Shown in pieces: positions 31,759 through 44,879 of a DNA stretch of 64,000 nucleotides. The stretch spans positions 14,972,001 to 15,036,000 of the forward strand of contig NC_134017.1 in the NCBI RefSeq assembly GCF_040712315.1. The letters run 5' to 3'. The translations under genes were made by a program, and so were the position numbers. The first letter of the stretch is position 1; every line of letters begins with the position of its first letter. The notes under the pieces are model-generated. The model did not search any database. It had not been told where the DNA came from and saw nothing but the letters and a program-made list of their open reading frames with translations. The DNA is from Castanea sativa (Eukaryota; Streptophyta; Magnoliopsida; Fagales; Fagaceae).

Positions 31759-32973
31759 ATCCTGATGGTACTAACAAAAGAGGTTTTGGTTTCTTTTCGC
31801 AGGGTCCCCTGCCATCTTACTGGGCCATCTGAAGAAGGGCTCTTTACGAATTTTCTCCAGTAACTGATGCACTGGTTCTCGGAACACAGTATTTACAGCC
31901 TGAGGTACTGCCGAGCCGGATTGCCCGAAGTAATCCCTCCTCGGCTTGTTGTTGTGATATCTGTCCGACCTGAAATCCCTTCTCTCCTGCGGGATAACCT
32001 TCTCCTTTCCCTTCCCCTGCTGCTGGTCTTCCTCTACCCTTTTGTACTCATCAATACGATCCATAAGGCGACGTACGCTGCGGATGGGCTTTTTCGTCAA
32101 AGACTTTCTTAGGTCGTGGTCAGTAGGAAGACCTACCTTAAAGGTATTAAGCGCCACCTCATCAAAATCACCATCTATTTCGTTAAACATTTCCCAGTAT
32201 CAGTCGGAGTATGCTTTCAGCGTCTCCCCTTCCTTCATGGCCATGGATAGCAGCGAGTCCAATGGCCGAGGGACTCTGCTACACATAATGAACCGCGAAG
32301 CGAATGCCCTAGTTAGCTCCCCGAATGAGCCTACAGACCCCGATTTGAGACCGTTAAACCATCTCATAGCCACAAGTCCCAAACTGGAGGGGAAAACTTT
32401 ACACATCAGAATCTCATTGTGAGAATGCACTGCCATCCTCTGGTTGAAGTGACTCACGTGCTCCACCGGATCAGTCCGGCCATAATAGATGGTAAAGGTG
32501 GGCTGGGTGAACCTCCTGGGAAGCCTCCCCCTCTCAATCCTCCGTGAAAACGGAGATTTAGAGAGTTGGTGCAACGCCCTACTCATAGTATCGTTGCCTA
32601 AGCCCCTAGAACGAAGCTTCTTACGTCTGCGGGTTGGCTGGTCGTCCTCCTCACCGGAGGACGTTGCACTGCTGGGGGAGCGCGACCTCGAACTGTAGCC
32701 ACCTCCCCTATCCTTCTCCAAGGAAGAATTAGACGAGGACGGTGAAAACTTACGTTTAGCACGGCGCAACTTTCTCTTCAAACGATTGATTTCCTTCTGC
32801 ATGGATTTAGAACCCTCCTCGTGGGTGGTGCTACCCCCGCCATGAGTATAGCTAGCGCCGGGGTATTCTGTATGGACACTCCCTTCACGATCCCTTCGAC
32901 GTTCAAGACGTTCGAAATGATCTTCCGGTTGTGATCCCTGTGACTCTGCATGGTAAGAGCCTAAGCCTTCCAT
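31759..32973 (-). pseudogene. Tat gag (nonsense-interrupted)
   Basis: Three same-frame segments (32973-32203, 32199-31774, and on into 31758) form the gag. The first part is charged, with an Arg/Ser-rich region (KLRRAKRKF, SRSRSPSSATS). It is followed by the retrotransposon gag domain (FTIYYGRTDPVEHVSHFNQR, FPSSLGLVAMRWFNGL). A TGA at 32200-32202 and a TAG at 31771-31773 interrupt it. Context suggests CGA to TGA and CAG to TAG changes. A cysteine/histidine motif (FC, YHQDVGHTTENC) near the junction takes the place of the usual zinc knuckle. Confidence 0.9.
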
Positions 32974-33000
32974 AATATCCCTACCTCTTCTAGACTAGAT

Positions 33001-33018
33001 TTCCCACAGACGGCGCCA
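33001..33018 (-). promoter_or_regulatory. Primer-binding site
   Basis: On the minus strand TGGCGCCGTCTGTGGGAA begins two bases inside the 5' LTR. The first nine bases match the 3' end expected of tRNA-Asp type primers, as known for Athila/Tat elements. Fixes the element's orientation. Confidence 0.85.
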
Positions 33019-33020
33019 AT

Positions 33021-33772
33021 TGTAAGCGCACAATTGCACCTGGCCCCAAGAACAGTTATGGGCTCAGGCCCAATGAGCCTTAAACAATATGAATTTGTAG
33101 AGTGTGGGCTTGAAACCCAGATTAGAAGTGTGTGAGGATTTAAATGACAAGCCAAAGATTGCAAACACTCAAAAAACAACGGGGAATATTGTACATCAAC
33201 CTCCTCGGATGTAAGCCAAGAGTTGTTCCTGTATTATCTCTTCCTCTTTTTTCTTTTCCTTTTAGATTACAAAGTCGTCCGTCCTCATTTTCAGTTCTAG
33301 GTTGCTCCTTAAATACTTTTTTTTTGATACTTTGTACACGTGTTGCCCCAACTCCCCCTTAGCCTAGATATTTCTTTTCTCAGTGCCTTTGAATAGTAAC
33401 CAGAAGTTTCCCTTCCACTGTTCAGGTGTCACTTCCCCATTAATGCGGCCAGGGTGGTAGGTGCAGGGTCTTTAATGCGGATGTGGCAGCCTTTATCCTT
33501 GGTATTTCTCTAGCATCGATGCTTCTAGGACATTCAAGGGTTCACCCCCTTTTACCATTGGTCTTCACCGTGTCATTCCCTAACCTTTACAATGAAGTCC
33601 CGGAATCTCCGATGTCCGTCCGAGGGGAAAAATCATCCTCGGCTGTACTCTCGGATCCTCGGCGTATGGGCCGACCCATAGTACTAACAAGTTCTAACCC
33701 CAGGAGCAGGTCGGCCTTCCTTAGCATGGCCCAAAGGCCCATATACCCATCAGGGTCTTTTTACTCCCCACA
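33021..33772 (-). repeat. 5' LTR (right copy)
   Basis: Same ends as the left LTR. Its minus-strand TATTTAAGGAGC near 33305-33316 is a possible TATA element. Confidence 0.95.
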
Positions 33773-33992
33773 CATATAGTATGCAAACACTCGGCTTTAT
33801 CAACATCCAGACTGAGCAATTTCATCAACAGATTCTCCACCAATCAAACAATATTACAAACATAAGAAATTAATTAATTAACTTTATACCATGCTCTGGA
33901 TGTTTTTATGGCAAGAAGATCATCTTTATGCCAAGCTCTTCCGCCTTTTAAATTAAGTTCATTCCCATGATCTAGTAAGATGTACAATGTAA

Positions 33993-34217
33993 TCAAAACA
34001 TGGACTTGAAACTAGGACCAGATAAATCTACAATAAAAAGATTTGATATAAGGAAAAAATGCGAACCCAAAGAGCGTGGCGAGGGGGGCGGTGGTGAGGG
34101 TTTGATCCTTTTGGTTCTGAGGCGAGAGTAGAGAAATCCAGCAAAAGAGATGGCTAAAGCCACTCCAAACTTCAATAAAAGAGGTTTTATATCCCTCTGC
34201 TTTTTCACCATCATCAT
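33993..34217 (-). CDS. Membrane-anchor N-terminal exon, possibly CHUP1/actin-binding-like
   Basis: The ORF opens with a short basic leader, then a hydrophobic segment (LLLKFGVALAISFAGFLYS), then basic residues (RLRTKRIKP) and a Pro/Ser run. This layout (one N-terminal membrane anchor, basic patch, proline-rich linker) resembles the first exon of plant CHUP1-related or actin-binding-family proteins. The identification is from memory of general layout and is weak. The upstream sequence has a GA-rich leader at 35687 as a 5'UTR might. No further exons were found before the Tat LTR at 33772, so the gene may be broken by that insertion, or this may be an isolated fragment. Confidence 0.35.
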   Translation of the reverse strand: MMMVKKQRDIKPLLLKFGVALAISFAGFLYSRLRTKRIKPSPPPPSPRSLGSHFFLISNLFIVDLSGPSFKSMF

Positions 34218-34750
34218 TCAAAAACCTCTACCTGTAGCTAAATTCATGAATATCCACACAAACACAGAGATCATAGGTCCCCTTCTTCATCATCATCCAT
34301 CTAAATGCTCAAAACAAAACCATATGACCTATGTCAGATTAGTCCACATACCCAAATCAAGAAAATCCATGTGACCTATGTTACTAAACCATTAATGAAT
34401 AAGAAATATCAAATTTAGTAAAAAACCTTACTAGTTTCTGTTAAATTCAAGGACCAAAATTAGACAGATTCCTTAAAACCAATCACAAGTTAGACCCGAA
34501 AAGGATAAAAACAATAATCAAATTTACACACAACTAATTTCAGTTCATGCTAATCACAGATAAATAAAAAGATTATGCATACCCAGCAACAACAACATCT
34601 CTACCATCCATTTCCAATTAACACCAAAATTATCCAATAAAAAACAAGTTAGACCCAAATAGGATAAGAAAGAAATATAAACATCAAATTTAAGAACTAA
34701 TTTTAGCTTATGCTAATAATAGATAGAAGAAATAGATTATACATACCAAG

Positions 34751-35590
34751 TGTAGGGACATTGGGCCCAGCAATTTATAAAGGATGACCCAACAAAGTTT
34801 CTTGGACTAAAAACCCACTCCGAGGACATCAGATGATCTCGGAGTACATGAATGTACCTCGTAAAGAAAATGCCAGGTAAAGATGTGATAACGTGTGAAT
34901 AATTATGTCCAAGGAAAGCTTTGTCCTTGGATATTAAAGCCAAGGTCATAGGAAGAGAGGTTTAGTATCCCCAGGCTATGTTATAGAAAATCCTACGGCT
35001 ACGGGAAGACACGGTACACGTGGAGGACAATAGAAAGAGCGGTAGAATATTTAAGGTAAAGCTGCTACCACCGCCCACATATTAAAGACTCTGCAATTGA
35101 TATACTAACTGCATTAATGGAGAAATGGGATCTGAGCATGAGATTTGGGACTTGGTCCCTGACCCTAAAGGATTTCGGGAAAATTTGATGGGACAAATAT
35201 CTAAAACCAGCATTATAACCATGAGGTGGAAGATGATAAGAGGAGAAAAAGGAAGTATAAATAAGAGAAAAGATTTTCGGAAGAAGGGGGCTTTTTCTTG
35301 GAAAAAAGAAAGAATAGTATATGATAATCTAACGATCCATAATTGTAATCAACCTTGAGAAGCAATATTATAAACTATCATCGGATTGTGTCCGAGGAAG
35401 AGCTTTCATTCATATTCTTACAGTTAACTTCTTGTTTGTGCCATTGGGCCCGAGGCCCGTTCTTTCTTTTTTGTTTAAACCACCCTTGAAATCTAGATTT
35501 TAAGTCCACTTTCTACAAATTTATTGTAAAAGGCTTTTTAAACCCATTCCCTTTTGATTGTAAATTGAAGGTTCGACTTGTGTCCTCACA
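34751..35590. mobile_element. Solo LTR with 5-bp target duplication
   Basis: The block begins TGTAGGGACATTGGGCCC and ends TGTGTCCTCACA, with CCAAG at 34746-34750 and 35591-35595. No internal region or second LTR is present. GAGGAC and CCGAGG strings resemble those of the Tat LTRs, so it may be a related gypsy family. Confidence 0.85.
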
Positions 35591-35682
35591 CCAAGAAACA
35601 AGAACATATATAAAACCCATTTCAAACTAACAACACGTAATCCAATAAAAACAAAAAAATAAGGAAGACCCTTTTCAGATTC

Positions 35683-35686
<4 letters not shown>

Positions 35687-35722
<36 letters not shown>
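35687..35722. repeat. GA microsatellite
   Basis: Uninterrupted AG/GA repeat of about 36 bases. On the minus strand it is a CT tract, as often seen in plant 5' leaders. Confidence 0.9.
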
Positions 35723-35724
<2 letters not shown>

Positions 35725-37950
35725 TTACCAAAAAGAGACAGTTACAAAAAGCATTGAACCAGGGTGGAACAACCGAACAGTAACGTTTTGATGTTGTCTT
35801 TGGTTTCTGTTTCTACTGAGAGTTTTTGTTTGTTTATTTAGGCCTGTTTCATAGGTTTGATGGAAAAAGACTGTTGGGTGTGAACACAAATCTTGGGTCG
35901 TTGTTATGATAGTATTAACAAACACTGGCCACAGATTTTTGTCTTACATGTCATGATTAATATGATGTACAAAATGTAGGTGTGCTAGAGAGAGAAATAT
36001 ATAATATATAAATATTGGTACATAGAAATCGTGGGAATTTGGTTATAGACAGAGAGAGAAGATTCTGATTCCAAGTTGAGAAGCAAAGAAAGATACAGAG
36101 GGTTAAGCTAATAAAAAAATGATCAAGATAATTTGGTGGGTTAATTTTAGATGGCCTTGGTACCTAAAAACTAATGGCTGACCAATTTAATCGCTATTTT
36201 TTTTTTTTAATTTTATAAATTTCCTTCCATTTATCACTATCTTTAGGGATAGGATAAAAAAAATCAGGAAGTTAAACAAGAAACATTTGTTTTATTATAC
36301 AAATGAAAACAGAAAATTAAATTTGGTTTTTCATTCTTTTTTTCCTTTTTTTAATATCCAATTAATTTATCAGATGGAGTTTAAAATTTTTGCTCATCTA
36401 AAAAAAAAAATGTTGTTGATCTGTTAGCCAAATTGAGATTCTGTACTTGTTTTAATGGTCCCTAAATTAGTGGGGCTCTGCTACTAGAACCCACCTCAAA
36501 GTCAAAGATCTTCATAGTTTCTACCATGTTTTTGTCTTAGTGTTTTTCCCTTGAGAAAAAAAAAATATTATTGAATTGCAAATTATATGGAAAAATAGAT
36601 TGATCCAATGACAATAGCAAAAGAGCAAACTCATACCTTTGTTTTATTTTTTTTGAATAATATCTAGAGAGGCATGGACTCATTTCCTTTTCTATTTCTC
36701 TAAGCTAGAACAAAACAAATTGGAGTGGGGTAGGGAGGGGATGGAATATTCTAATTCATGACTTGGTTTATAAATGAACTAAGTTATTTATTTACAACTT
36801 GGGTTTGACTTTAAGAAAAAAAAAAAGTAATAACACTCTCCTTCCTTGAGCCTTAAGGTTTGAAGAAATTAATACCCCTTTTATTTATATTAATAACAAA
36901 ATATTTTAAATTTCTTTAAGAATCTCTTTATAAATTTAGAATAAAAAAACAAACTTTATCAAGTACCAAAACATTTGCAACTACAAATTCCTCTATAACT
37001 CATATTGAGGGAAAAAAAGAATAAGAGGATTGCAACTACAAATCTCTTTGTAACTCATTGAGAAAAAAAAAAGAGGAAAAATAAAAACAAAATTTATTAC
37101 TTAATATTTTAAATTACACTTTAATTTAAAATTTTAAAATAAGGGTTTTTAATTTTGAAATTGAGGATAATTTTGGAAACCTACCCTTAAGCACCAAGTT
37201 AGAGCACAATATTTTAATATTAATTTAATAAAATTTGGTCAAACAAATGTAAAAAGGAAAATATTTTTTCCCTTCAAGTTTGGACTGAAGTGTTATTTCT
37301 TCAAAATTCAAGAAAGGAGAATGTAATTACCCTTAAAAAACTGTGTATATTTGTTAATTTATTAAAGACATTAAGCTCAAGTTTAAATTAATGTTCAACT
37401 ATCAAATAATTCAAATTCAAAAATAATAGTATATTCATGAACAAGTTATTGAATATCAAAATATGAGACTCAATCTAAGTTATATAATATTATATGTTTG
37501 TATGCGTGTATAATAGAATTTGAAATTTTAGACTTTAGCTAATGCCATTACCTTCACATCTATTTTCTTCTTCAAAAAAAAAAAAAAACCTTCACATCTA
37601 TTAAATTATGCCATAAAAGTCATAACATTAACATGGTCCTTTTAAAATAAAAAATTTAAAAAAAAAATCATAAAATAGTCCAGTAAAGTACTCAACATGG
37701 TCCAGCAAGCTTTCGGTTTGTGGGATCAAAAAAATGAATAGGACTATAATATAATATCGTGTTGACTTTAACAATATAATATGATTGTGGCTTTATCATG
37801 GCAATAATTGCTAACTGCCTAATAAGTGAACAAATAGATGGTGTAGAGCCTAACACGCTCAAAAGTTAGCCTTCATAAATCTTTATGTACAAATCTGGAA
37901 TTGTATTTGTAGGAACTTAAATGAAGTAATAAAGACATTCTTATAATGAA
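35723..37950. other. Intergenic, AT-rich, no gene seen
   Basis: Many A and T runs, and two near-copies of ATTGCAACTACAAATYYCTYTRTAACTCAT at 36977 and 37030. The ORF at 35925-35725 has no recognisable motif. Confidence 0.5.
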
Positions 37951-39940
37951 AGTAGGTTCGATGCAAGACTATTTTGTGTTAGCAAGACAGATATCAAATG
38001 TGACTGTTATGCTCAATAATACCGGCAAGTCACCCCACCTTGAATATCCTGCATTGTTCAATGACTTTTTAAGGAAAAATGACTTATTATTGTAGAAGAA
38101 AATGTTACACAGATTTATTACTTTGAGAAGATAGTTACAGATAGAAGAATATAGCAATCTCACTTCTATAATCTCAAGTATAAGGCACCAAAAACATGCA
38201 TTGTAGTTGATGGCATCTAAAACATACATTGTAGCTGATAGCATCTAAGGTTTGTGATGTTCCAGTTTTACTTGGAATTGATCGCCCACCAAATACCGAA
38301 GCTAATATCATTTGATCTCCTACTTGATTTCCAATCATAGCACGAGGGGCTGAACATCAAATAGTTCACCGCAGTAAAACCACAATCATATTGGTTGATC
38401 CAGATGAAAGCAAGTTTATAAAAAAATTTCCATGAGGAGCATCACATTCATGTCAAAGGAGGATTGATGGAAAAAAAAATGCATACTCCCAAAAGCTTCA
38501 TGGCTATACACAAGTCACAGCACACAAAAGGTTCAAAAATCTGGAATTACATGTAAATTTTGGGTGCAAATTCTAGGCTCGAAATTGCAAAACTGAAATC
38601 ACTGGTCATAAATTTCTTGGTGTGCGGTGTGCCACTGCTTCACAATATTGTTTCTTGAACTCCATGACATGCTACATTGATGCGCCTATGATATGTTAAT
38701 GGACCTTCATCAATCAACACTGTTGTGTCTACAAATCAAGCATAGAGATTTTCCATTTTGCCCTTTGGAGCTCAACTGTATAGAGCTTTATCAATCAACT
38801 GTACTTGTACCAGAATGTAAGAAATGGCTTTCTAAGGTACACCGTTGCTTATTAATTCCCACCAATTTAAAATGTGCTTCACCAAATGTTCAAGACTGCA
38901 CAGCCAAAGATGTAAGAAGGGGAAAAAATTGTTAAAAATACACATAAGCAAAGCCCATAAACAAAAATCTCCAAACTAAAGAGGTATTTAGACAACTCCA
39001 TGGAAACCTTAGCTTTAATACCAAGATCATTTTATTAATTCACAATAATGGTAAATCCTCTTAATCACCCTTTGATTTGTAGGTTATGGTATTGGTGGAT
39101 TAACTGACTATAAAATCATTCTTGTGAAAGTGTGAACCAAAAGTGAATTTTGATGAAATTCTCCACTCCAAATTTTATGAAAGTGTAAAGAATATGAGAA
39201 TAATTCTAACGTTTAAGCACTTGTAAACTCCATTGAACAATCAATCAGGTGCTTTCACAATTAAATGTTTTTAAAACCATATTGAACATCATGACAAATT
39301 TTCCCAACATTGGATGTAAGACCATCATTGCTATGAAAATTTTAGCGGATTTGACACCAAAAGAAAATCACAAGTATTTGGTGTAAGTATACAAAACGTG
39401 CAAGATTCAGAAAATTATGCCATTCCCAATGGCAGAAAAGGAAGAGTTTTAATCTGGCTGGAGTTGAGCATAACCATTGGAAAATAAGATATCAACTAGT
39501 CCTCTTAATTCCCTACAATAACATAGTTTAATAATATTGAGCAATGTGTTGGATATAATAAGAAAAATGGAAATTATAATTACAGATTTTATTGTTTAAG
39601 TTCTTAGATAATATGAAAAAGGCAAAGATGATAAAGAAGAATAAGGATAAATAGTTACCCATATGTTGAATGAGATCCACAATACCACAGCCTGTACTTC
39701 ATGGCCTTCAATTTCACGTATATGCAAATAAGTGGCTGATTGTAAAATTTGTGGACACTCGGACTGTAAGAGCAAATTAAAAATTTTAAATTTAGTGTAT
39801 TGTAAAAGGATTACAAAAAAGACATTGATCAATGGAAAAGGCTTTCAATATATCCCTCACTACCTTGAATTCTCTAGCCACAAATACACAGGATAACATT
39901 GCTTGCAAATTTATATGACAAAATGCCCCATCAAGTCCCA
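37951..39940. other. Non-coding sequence downstream of the duplicated blocks
   Basis: Mixed composition with short ORFs only. Some stretches may be further decayed copies of 3'-exon-like sequence (compare blocks X and Y), but I could not align them by eye. Confidence 0.35.
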
Positions 39941-39949
39941 TTCTCAAAA

Positions 39950-40720
39950 TATGCTGAATTCAAGGGAACAAAAATCAAATTATCAAGGTAAGCCTATCAA
40001 ATGAGAGAAATCAGAGTATGTTAAGGCTACAAAGCACAAGACTGGAAGCCAATCTTTTGGACCATCAATACAAACAGTCATGAACTAGGAACTTCTAGTT
40101 ATAAGATAAAGGTAAAGCTCACCACTGCAGCTTGCAAATCCTTCTCAATGCTTACAACTTCAAACATGGACATCAATACAGCATGTTAGGCCTCATCCAT
40201 GTGAGTGAAAGACTTTGTAACCTGAATCAGGATTAATAACCAGCTTGAGACAGTTTTGAGATTAAATTATATGCATCAGGAGATAAGATCAGACTCACAA
40301 TGCACAGGTTAAACAAAGCATATGATCACCAGTGTTCCACTATCAATGTTTTATGGGGGTCCAGCCACAATATCGTTGAATGCACGCCTTCTAGTTTCCT
40401 ACAGAGTAGGATACTCTTTTATGCAAGTTACACATTTGTAAATTATCATTTTCACAGCAACTTATTAATGTTCCATTGCATAGCCCACGCCTCTCAAAAT
40501 AAGGGATCATAAAATGAATCCAATTTTACCTCTGCAACAAGGAAACCAACATTCGCGCCAACCCGAATTTCATTACCACGTAGATCATAGAGTCCCTCTT
40601 CAAGTTCCATTTACTCCAAGCAAGTGCAGCTGGTTGGAATCAATAACCACTGAACAAATAAACTGGAGTTGCCAAGTTAATGACAACTATGAAAATGAAA
40701 TTATAAAGTTATCTGTGGCA

Positions 40721-40751
<31 letters not shown>

Positions 40752-42900
40752 GTATATTCCCTGGGCCTGAATGGTTAAACTACTTTGGAGGTGTCACTAA
40801 GCCATGTGATGTCCAGATTATGGTGCTACAAAAAAAAAAAAAAAAATTTAACCTTTTGCATGACGTTTCCCTCTTGCACAAGATTTTCTTCCATGAGGAA
40901 CATTGTTTCAAGTTCACCTTGCATAATAAATAAGACAAAATGAATTATAAATAAAAGAAAAATAATAACATCTAGTGATTCTCTCTCGTTGTTCCTTAGC
41001 TCGCTGTTTCTTTGTAATTGGTTTTTCCTTTATGTTTCTGCTTTTCTTTCCTTTGTTTTAATCTTTCTTTTGCTTTGTGCTACTTTGCATAAAGCAGTTT
41101 TTTTAATAAACATCTTTCTTACTTATAAAAAGAAAAAAAAAATCATTTTTAAAGATTGCCACAAATTATTTTGTATTTATAATTGTGCATTCTAAGCCTT
41201 TGAATTGTTCTTGATTTTGTTGTTGCCATTGTAGTACTAACAGTGCATTCAAGTGCAAATTCTAAAATCATAGCCACCAAAATGGTGTCTTAAGAAACTA
41301 TGTATTGTTTTGGTCTCTTTATCTTTCCTCATTGCCCCCTTTCTTCTTTAAATTTTATAATACAAAATATTGATGTGCAATTGGCTTTTCAACTAATCTT
41401 AATTTTATGCTTAGAAACTAAACAATCTTCCAACTCATTGTAATTTATTAAGAAAGGAATCAATATAGAATCACAGACCAATTCTAAAGAAATTTCTTTT
41501 CATCAGTAAAAGATATCAAGGTGAACTATAGTGCTTCAGAATGCTAATCAGATAAAAGCTAATCAACTAATAGTAGTCAAGCAGACACTGGCCCAAAAGA
41601 AAGGTAGGCTTGAACTCTTGTTACGGTGCGGTTTCAGTGTTATTTACAATTACTTAGTCTTGTACATAAAAAATTCCGATAGCGATAAGATGTTGAAATT
41701 TAGTTCTAATCAATGGTGAGAAGATGCAGCAGTTATTCAATGCAATGATTTGGGGCAGTCTAATGGGAATAATTGACAACTAGTTAAGAAAAAAAGTGAA
41801 TTGAATTTATGAAACATGAGTATCTAGTTCTTGATTGTATAAGAAACCTGAAAACCCTCATAAATGAATATGCGATACATCAACACAAGAACAGTATGAC
41901 AGAGGGGAGCAGAAAGGCAAGTAGAGTCATAAGCAATTTTACTTTGCCTCAGCCAAAAGAGGAGGGAGAAAAAGAACTTAAAGATATTCTGAATTCTGTG
42001 ATTACCTGTATCATAAAAGAATTGAACCAAAACAAAAAAGGAAAGTAAAAATCTCCTTCAGCGAAGAAATCGTAATAAGACAACAAGAAAATCTTATTGG
42101 TTTCATAAAAGCAGCAACCGATCGTTACCTCCCATGCCACACTCTTCCAGTTGGGATGTTGTTCCAAGATGTTTGTAATATCTTCTTCTAACTGGTGGTT
42201 GCTTCCCATGCTTGCCACAAAATGCTATAGGCTTGAGACAAGAAACAAGCATATGACATTGATTATAAAGTCAATATATATATATATATAGATATTTTAA
42301 TGTAATAGTTATGAGCATTCAAAAATATGGATAAGAGATTACATAAAGATTTTGCTGGCCAATTACCTCAGTTGCTTTCTATGTGTCACCAAATAGGCTG
42401 GCCTCTACAGAACACCAGCATTTGAAGTCAAGATTGCTTTTGCAGCATCTTTGAAATGATAACAGAGCTTTGTAGTTAGAAATTTACTCACAATGTCTGA
42501 GGCCCAAGGGAACGCAACATTTTGCATGATGTCTGGCTAGAAAGAGGACAAAGTATTACTTGACCCTTAATAGGTTAGAAATGATTGTTACTGACAATGG
42601 ATCAAAAAGAAAATGCAGCAACATCATGGAAAGAGAATAATAAAAAGTTACCTATAGGAAAATTAGAATTGAGGTACCTATATCAAAGGCAAGAGTTATA
42701 TGGCTTCAATACCTATATTTTTTGCTCAATCTGATTACAAATTTGGATTTTTCTTTCTTAACTTGGTCCATTCTCTTGTCCACCTTTTAATAAGCCATTC
42801 CAGAATTAGGAAATTATGGATGGTAATAAAAGGTAGGAATTTATAAATAAAAAAAATTAAAAAAAAAGCGTTTACCAGTCTCCCTTGCATGGGATTTTTT
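39950..42900 (-). repeat. Homologous block X (putative duplicated 3'-UTR exons)
   Basis: Collinear with block Y (44880-47500). Matching pairs include 39995-40120 with 44890-45030 (AAGGCTACAA, CCAATCTTTT, AACTAGGAACTTCTAGT), 40540-40930 with 45540-45910, and 42480-42720 with 47115-47360. On the minus strand a donor-like CAG|GTAA occurs (near 42003), as well as GAG|GTAACG near 42130. Orientation inferred from these splice-like sites and from the CNL gene upstream. No long ORF survives. Confidence 0.65.
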
Positions 42901-43439
42901 ATCCAAACACATCACAGTTCCCAACTCACCCTGCCTAATGAACAAGAAGAAAGAATGAGAAAATTAATGTATAAGATTTTTTTTTTTTTTGGTGTTACTA
43001 AAGGGGCATTCTAGTTTCACTTCTAGGATTACAGATACCATAATTATGTCGAGCAATATTTTTGGCCTAAAAAACCTTTTGTCATTACCCTTTCTCAACT
43101 ATACAAATTTTATAACAAAAAAAACAGAAGGGCTAGTTGCTTCTTTACGACTAAAATTCTTCTCTTGCTAGAAACCATACAATGTTCCAACTCATAATTG
43201 CTTAAAAAGGAATGGGCATAAGAATGCATCCTATTTTTCAAGAAATTTGTTGGAAAGCGAAAACAAAGAATGTAAAAACAAGGATTCATTTCACATGTAC
43301 CTATTTCTTAACTATAAACAATCATATAATGTAGTAATATGGCTTTCTGCTAAGAAAATCAATTAACTAACTCATACAAGAAATAAAGGAAAATTTATGG
43401 AGCATTTTTAACTATTTTAATTATTTGAAAAGCTGGAAG

Positions 43440-43915
43440 TACCTAGTAAATAAATGAGTGATCAAACAAGAAAGCTATGGCACCAAAAAAGAGGTGAAAA
43501 GAGAAAGAGGGAAGAGAAATCACACTTTGCCTCAACCAGAAATGGAGAGAGAGGGAGTAGTTACAAAGTACATTTATCTTCAGCATTCTGTAATTATCTG
43601 TATCATGAAGGAAATAAACCAAAATTAATGAGGAAACTCCAGGAGTGAAAGACATGATGGGATTGAGGCAGTAAAGACCAAAGAAGTCATAAGAATCTAG
43701 TAGAAAACACTGTTCATTCAAGGATATAGGATTACCAAGAAAACAAGACACCACTGATGGCTACTTTATCTAGCTAACAAAGCCAAGGCATTGATAATAT
43801 CTTCTTCTCAACTCTAGGCAATCAATTTCATTCTCCAATTCATCCACGCCACGAAACACTTCAGACTCTAAGACAAGAAACTAACAAACAGCATTAATTT
43901 GAAACTTGATTAATA
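43440..43915 (-). repeat. Partial third copy Z of the same block
   Basis: Shares with 41810-42260 and 46340-46860 the ordered strings TTTGCCTCA-CCA, GAGAGAG-G-AG, TGTATCATGAAGGAAATAAACCA, GATTGAGGCAG and GACAAGAAAC. In this copy the minus-strand donor CAG|GT is changed to CAG|AT. Confidence 0.65.
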
Positions 43916-44879
43916 GCAAGCACCCAACCCTACAAAAAGGAAAGCTGGATAATTGCAAGCGTTCAAAATTATAGATAGAGGACTACCTGAGATGCAACGG
44001 TCAGTTAATTGGTTTACTCTTGATGTGTCCCCCGACATCTCGTTGTCTACTAAAAGAGAACAATTGTTCATGTAAAAAACTTGCTTTGCTACATCTATGA
44101 AATGATAATGAAGGTCTATACATAAGCCTGTCTCAATAGTGACATTCATTTCATTATAAGGGAGGTTTACTCAGTGTCCATACATCTCATTGACCACTAA
44201 AAGAGACCCATTATGATATGATATGCTTTCCATATTGCCTCTTTGAAATGATGATCAAGGTTTTTTAGCAGCTCTCCCAACAATGCATCCATGTATAAAA
44301 GTTTGCACCAACACAAAAATTTGCTTCTCTAGATAGAATTTGACATAAGGAAAAACAAGGACAACCAAAAACTAAATATTTAGTAAATGGGAAGTAGCAA
44401 TGGGGAAGAAGGTAATGAAAGTATCATATGAAGGAGGTAACACAATTAATATACCTAATGATACTCTAAGATATCCACTTTTCTTATCGCACTTCAATAC
44501 TTAACATTAATTTCTTCAAAAGTCCATATGAAATTTTAAATTGACAAAATGCAACTTTGAAGTTCTTCTAGCAATATATGTTTATGGATCAACACCTCTT
44601 TTTCTTTCTTTGTAAGAAACAGAAAAGGTTGCAATCTTGAAATTTGCTAATGCTTTGATCGTAGCAAAATGAAATTAAAACCACATAAAATAGATTAAAA
44701 CAAGAATAACAAAGGCAGTTTCATAATATGAGAACCCCCCTGTATTATCTCCATTAACATTCAATCTGATCAATTTCCATTTTATATAATTTCCCAATAA
44801 TACTAGCATTTTTTTTTGCAAATAGTTGGTCCTCATACGGGAAAATTTATCTACTTTACTAGAGAAACAAAATGCAGAC

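Larger units (their letters stand above)
21649..33777 (-). mobile_element. Full-length Ty3/gypsy (Tat-type) LTR retrotransposon
   Basis: Two LTRs of 753 and 752 bp with TG...CA ends are flanked by CATAT on both sides (21649-21653, 33773-33777). The primer-binding site lies next to the right LTR on the minus strand, so the element reads right to left: gag, protease, RT, RNase H, second RNase H, integrase, tandem repeat block, opposite-strand gene, 3' LTR. A second RNase H between the first and the integrase, great size (12.1 kb), and an extra antisense ORF near the 3' end all fit the Tat lineage. By eye the LTRs differ at about 7 positions plus one indel, about 1 percent, so insertion is recent. 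Several C-to-T type nonsense codons have nevertheless accumulated in the internal ORFs. Confidence 0.95.

Noticed and set aside
42260..42300. TA-rich stretch as a possible origin or promoter
   Set aside because: A simple TA microsatellite; many such runs occur in the window.
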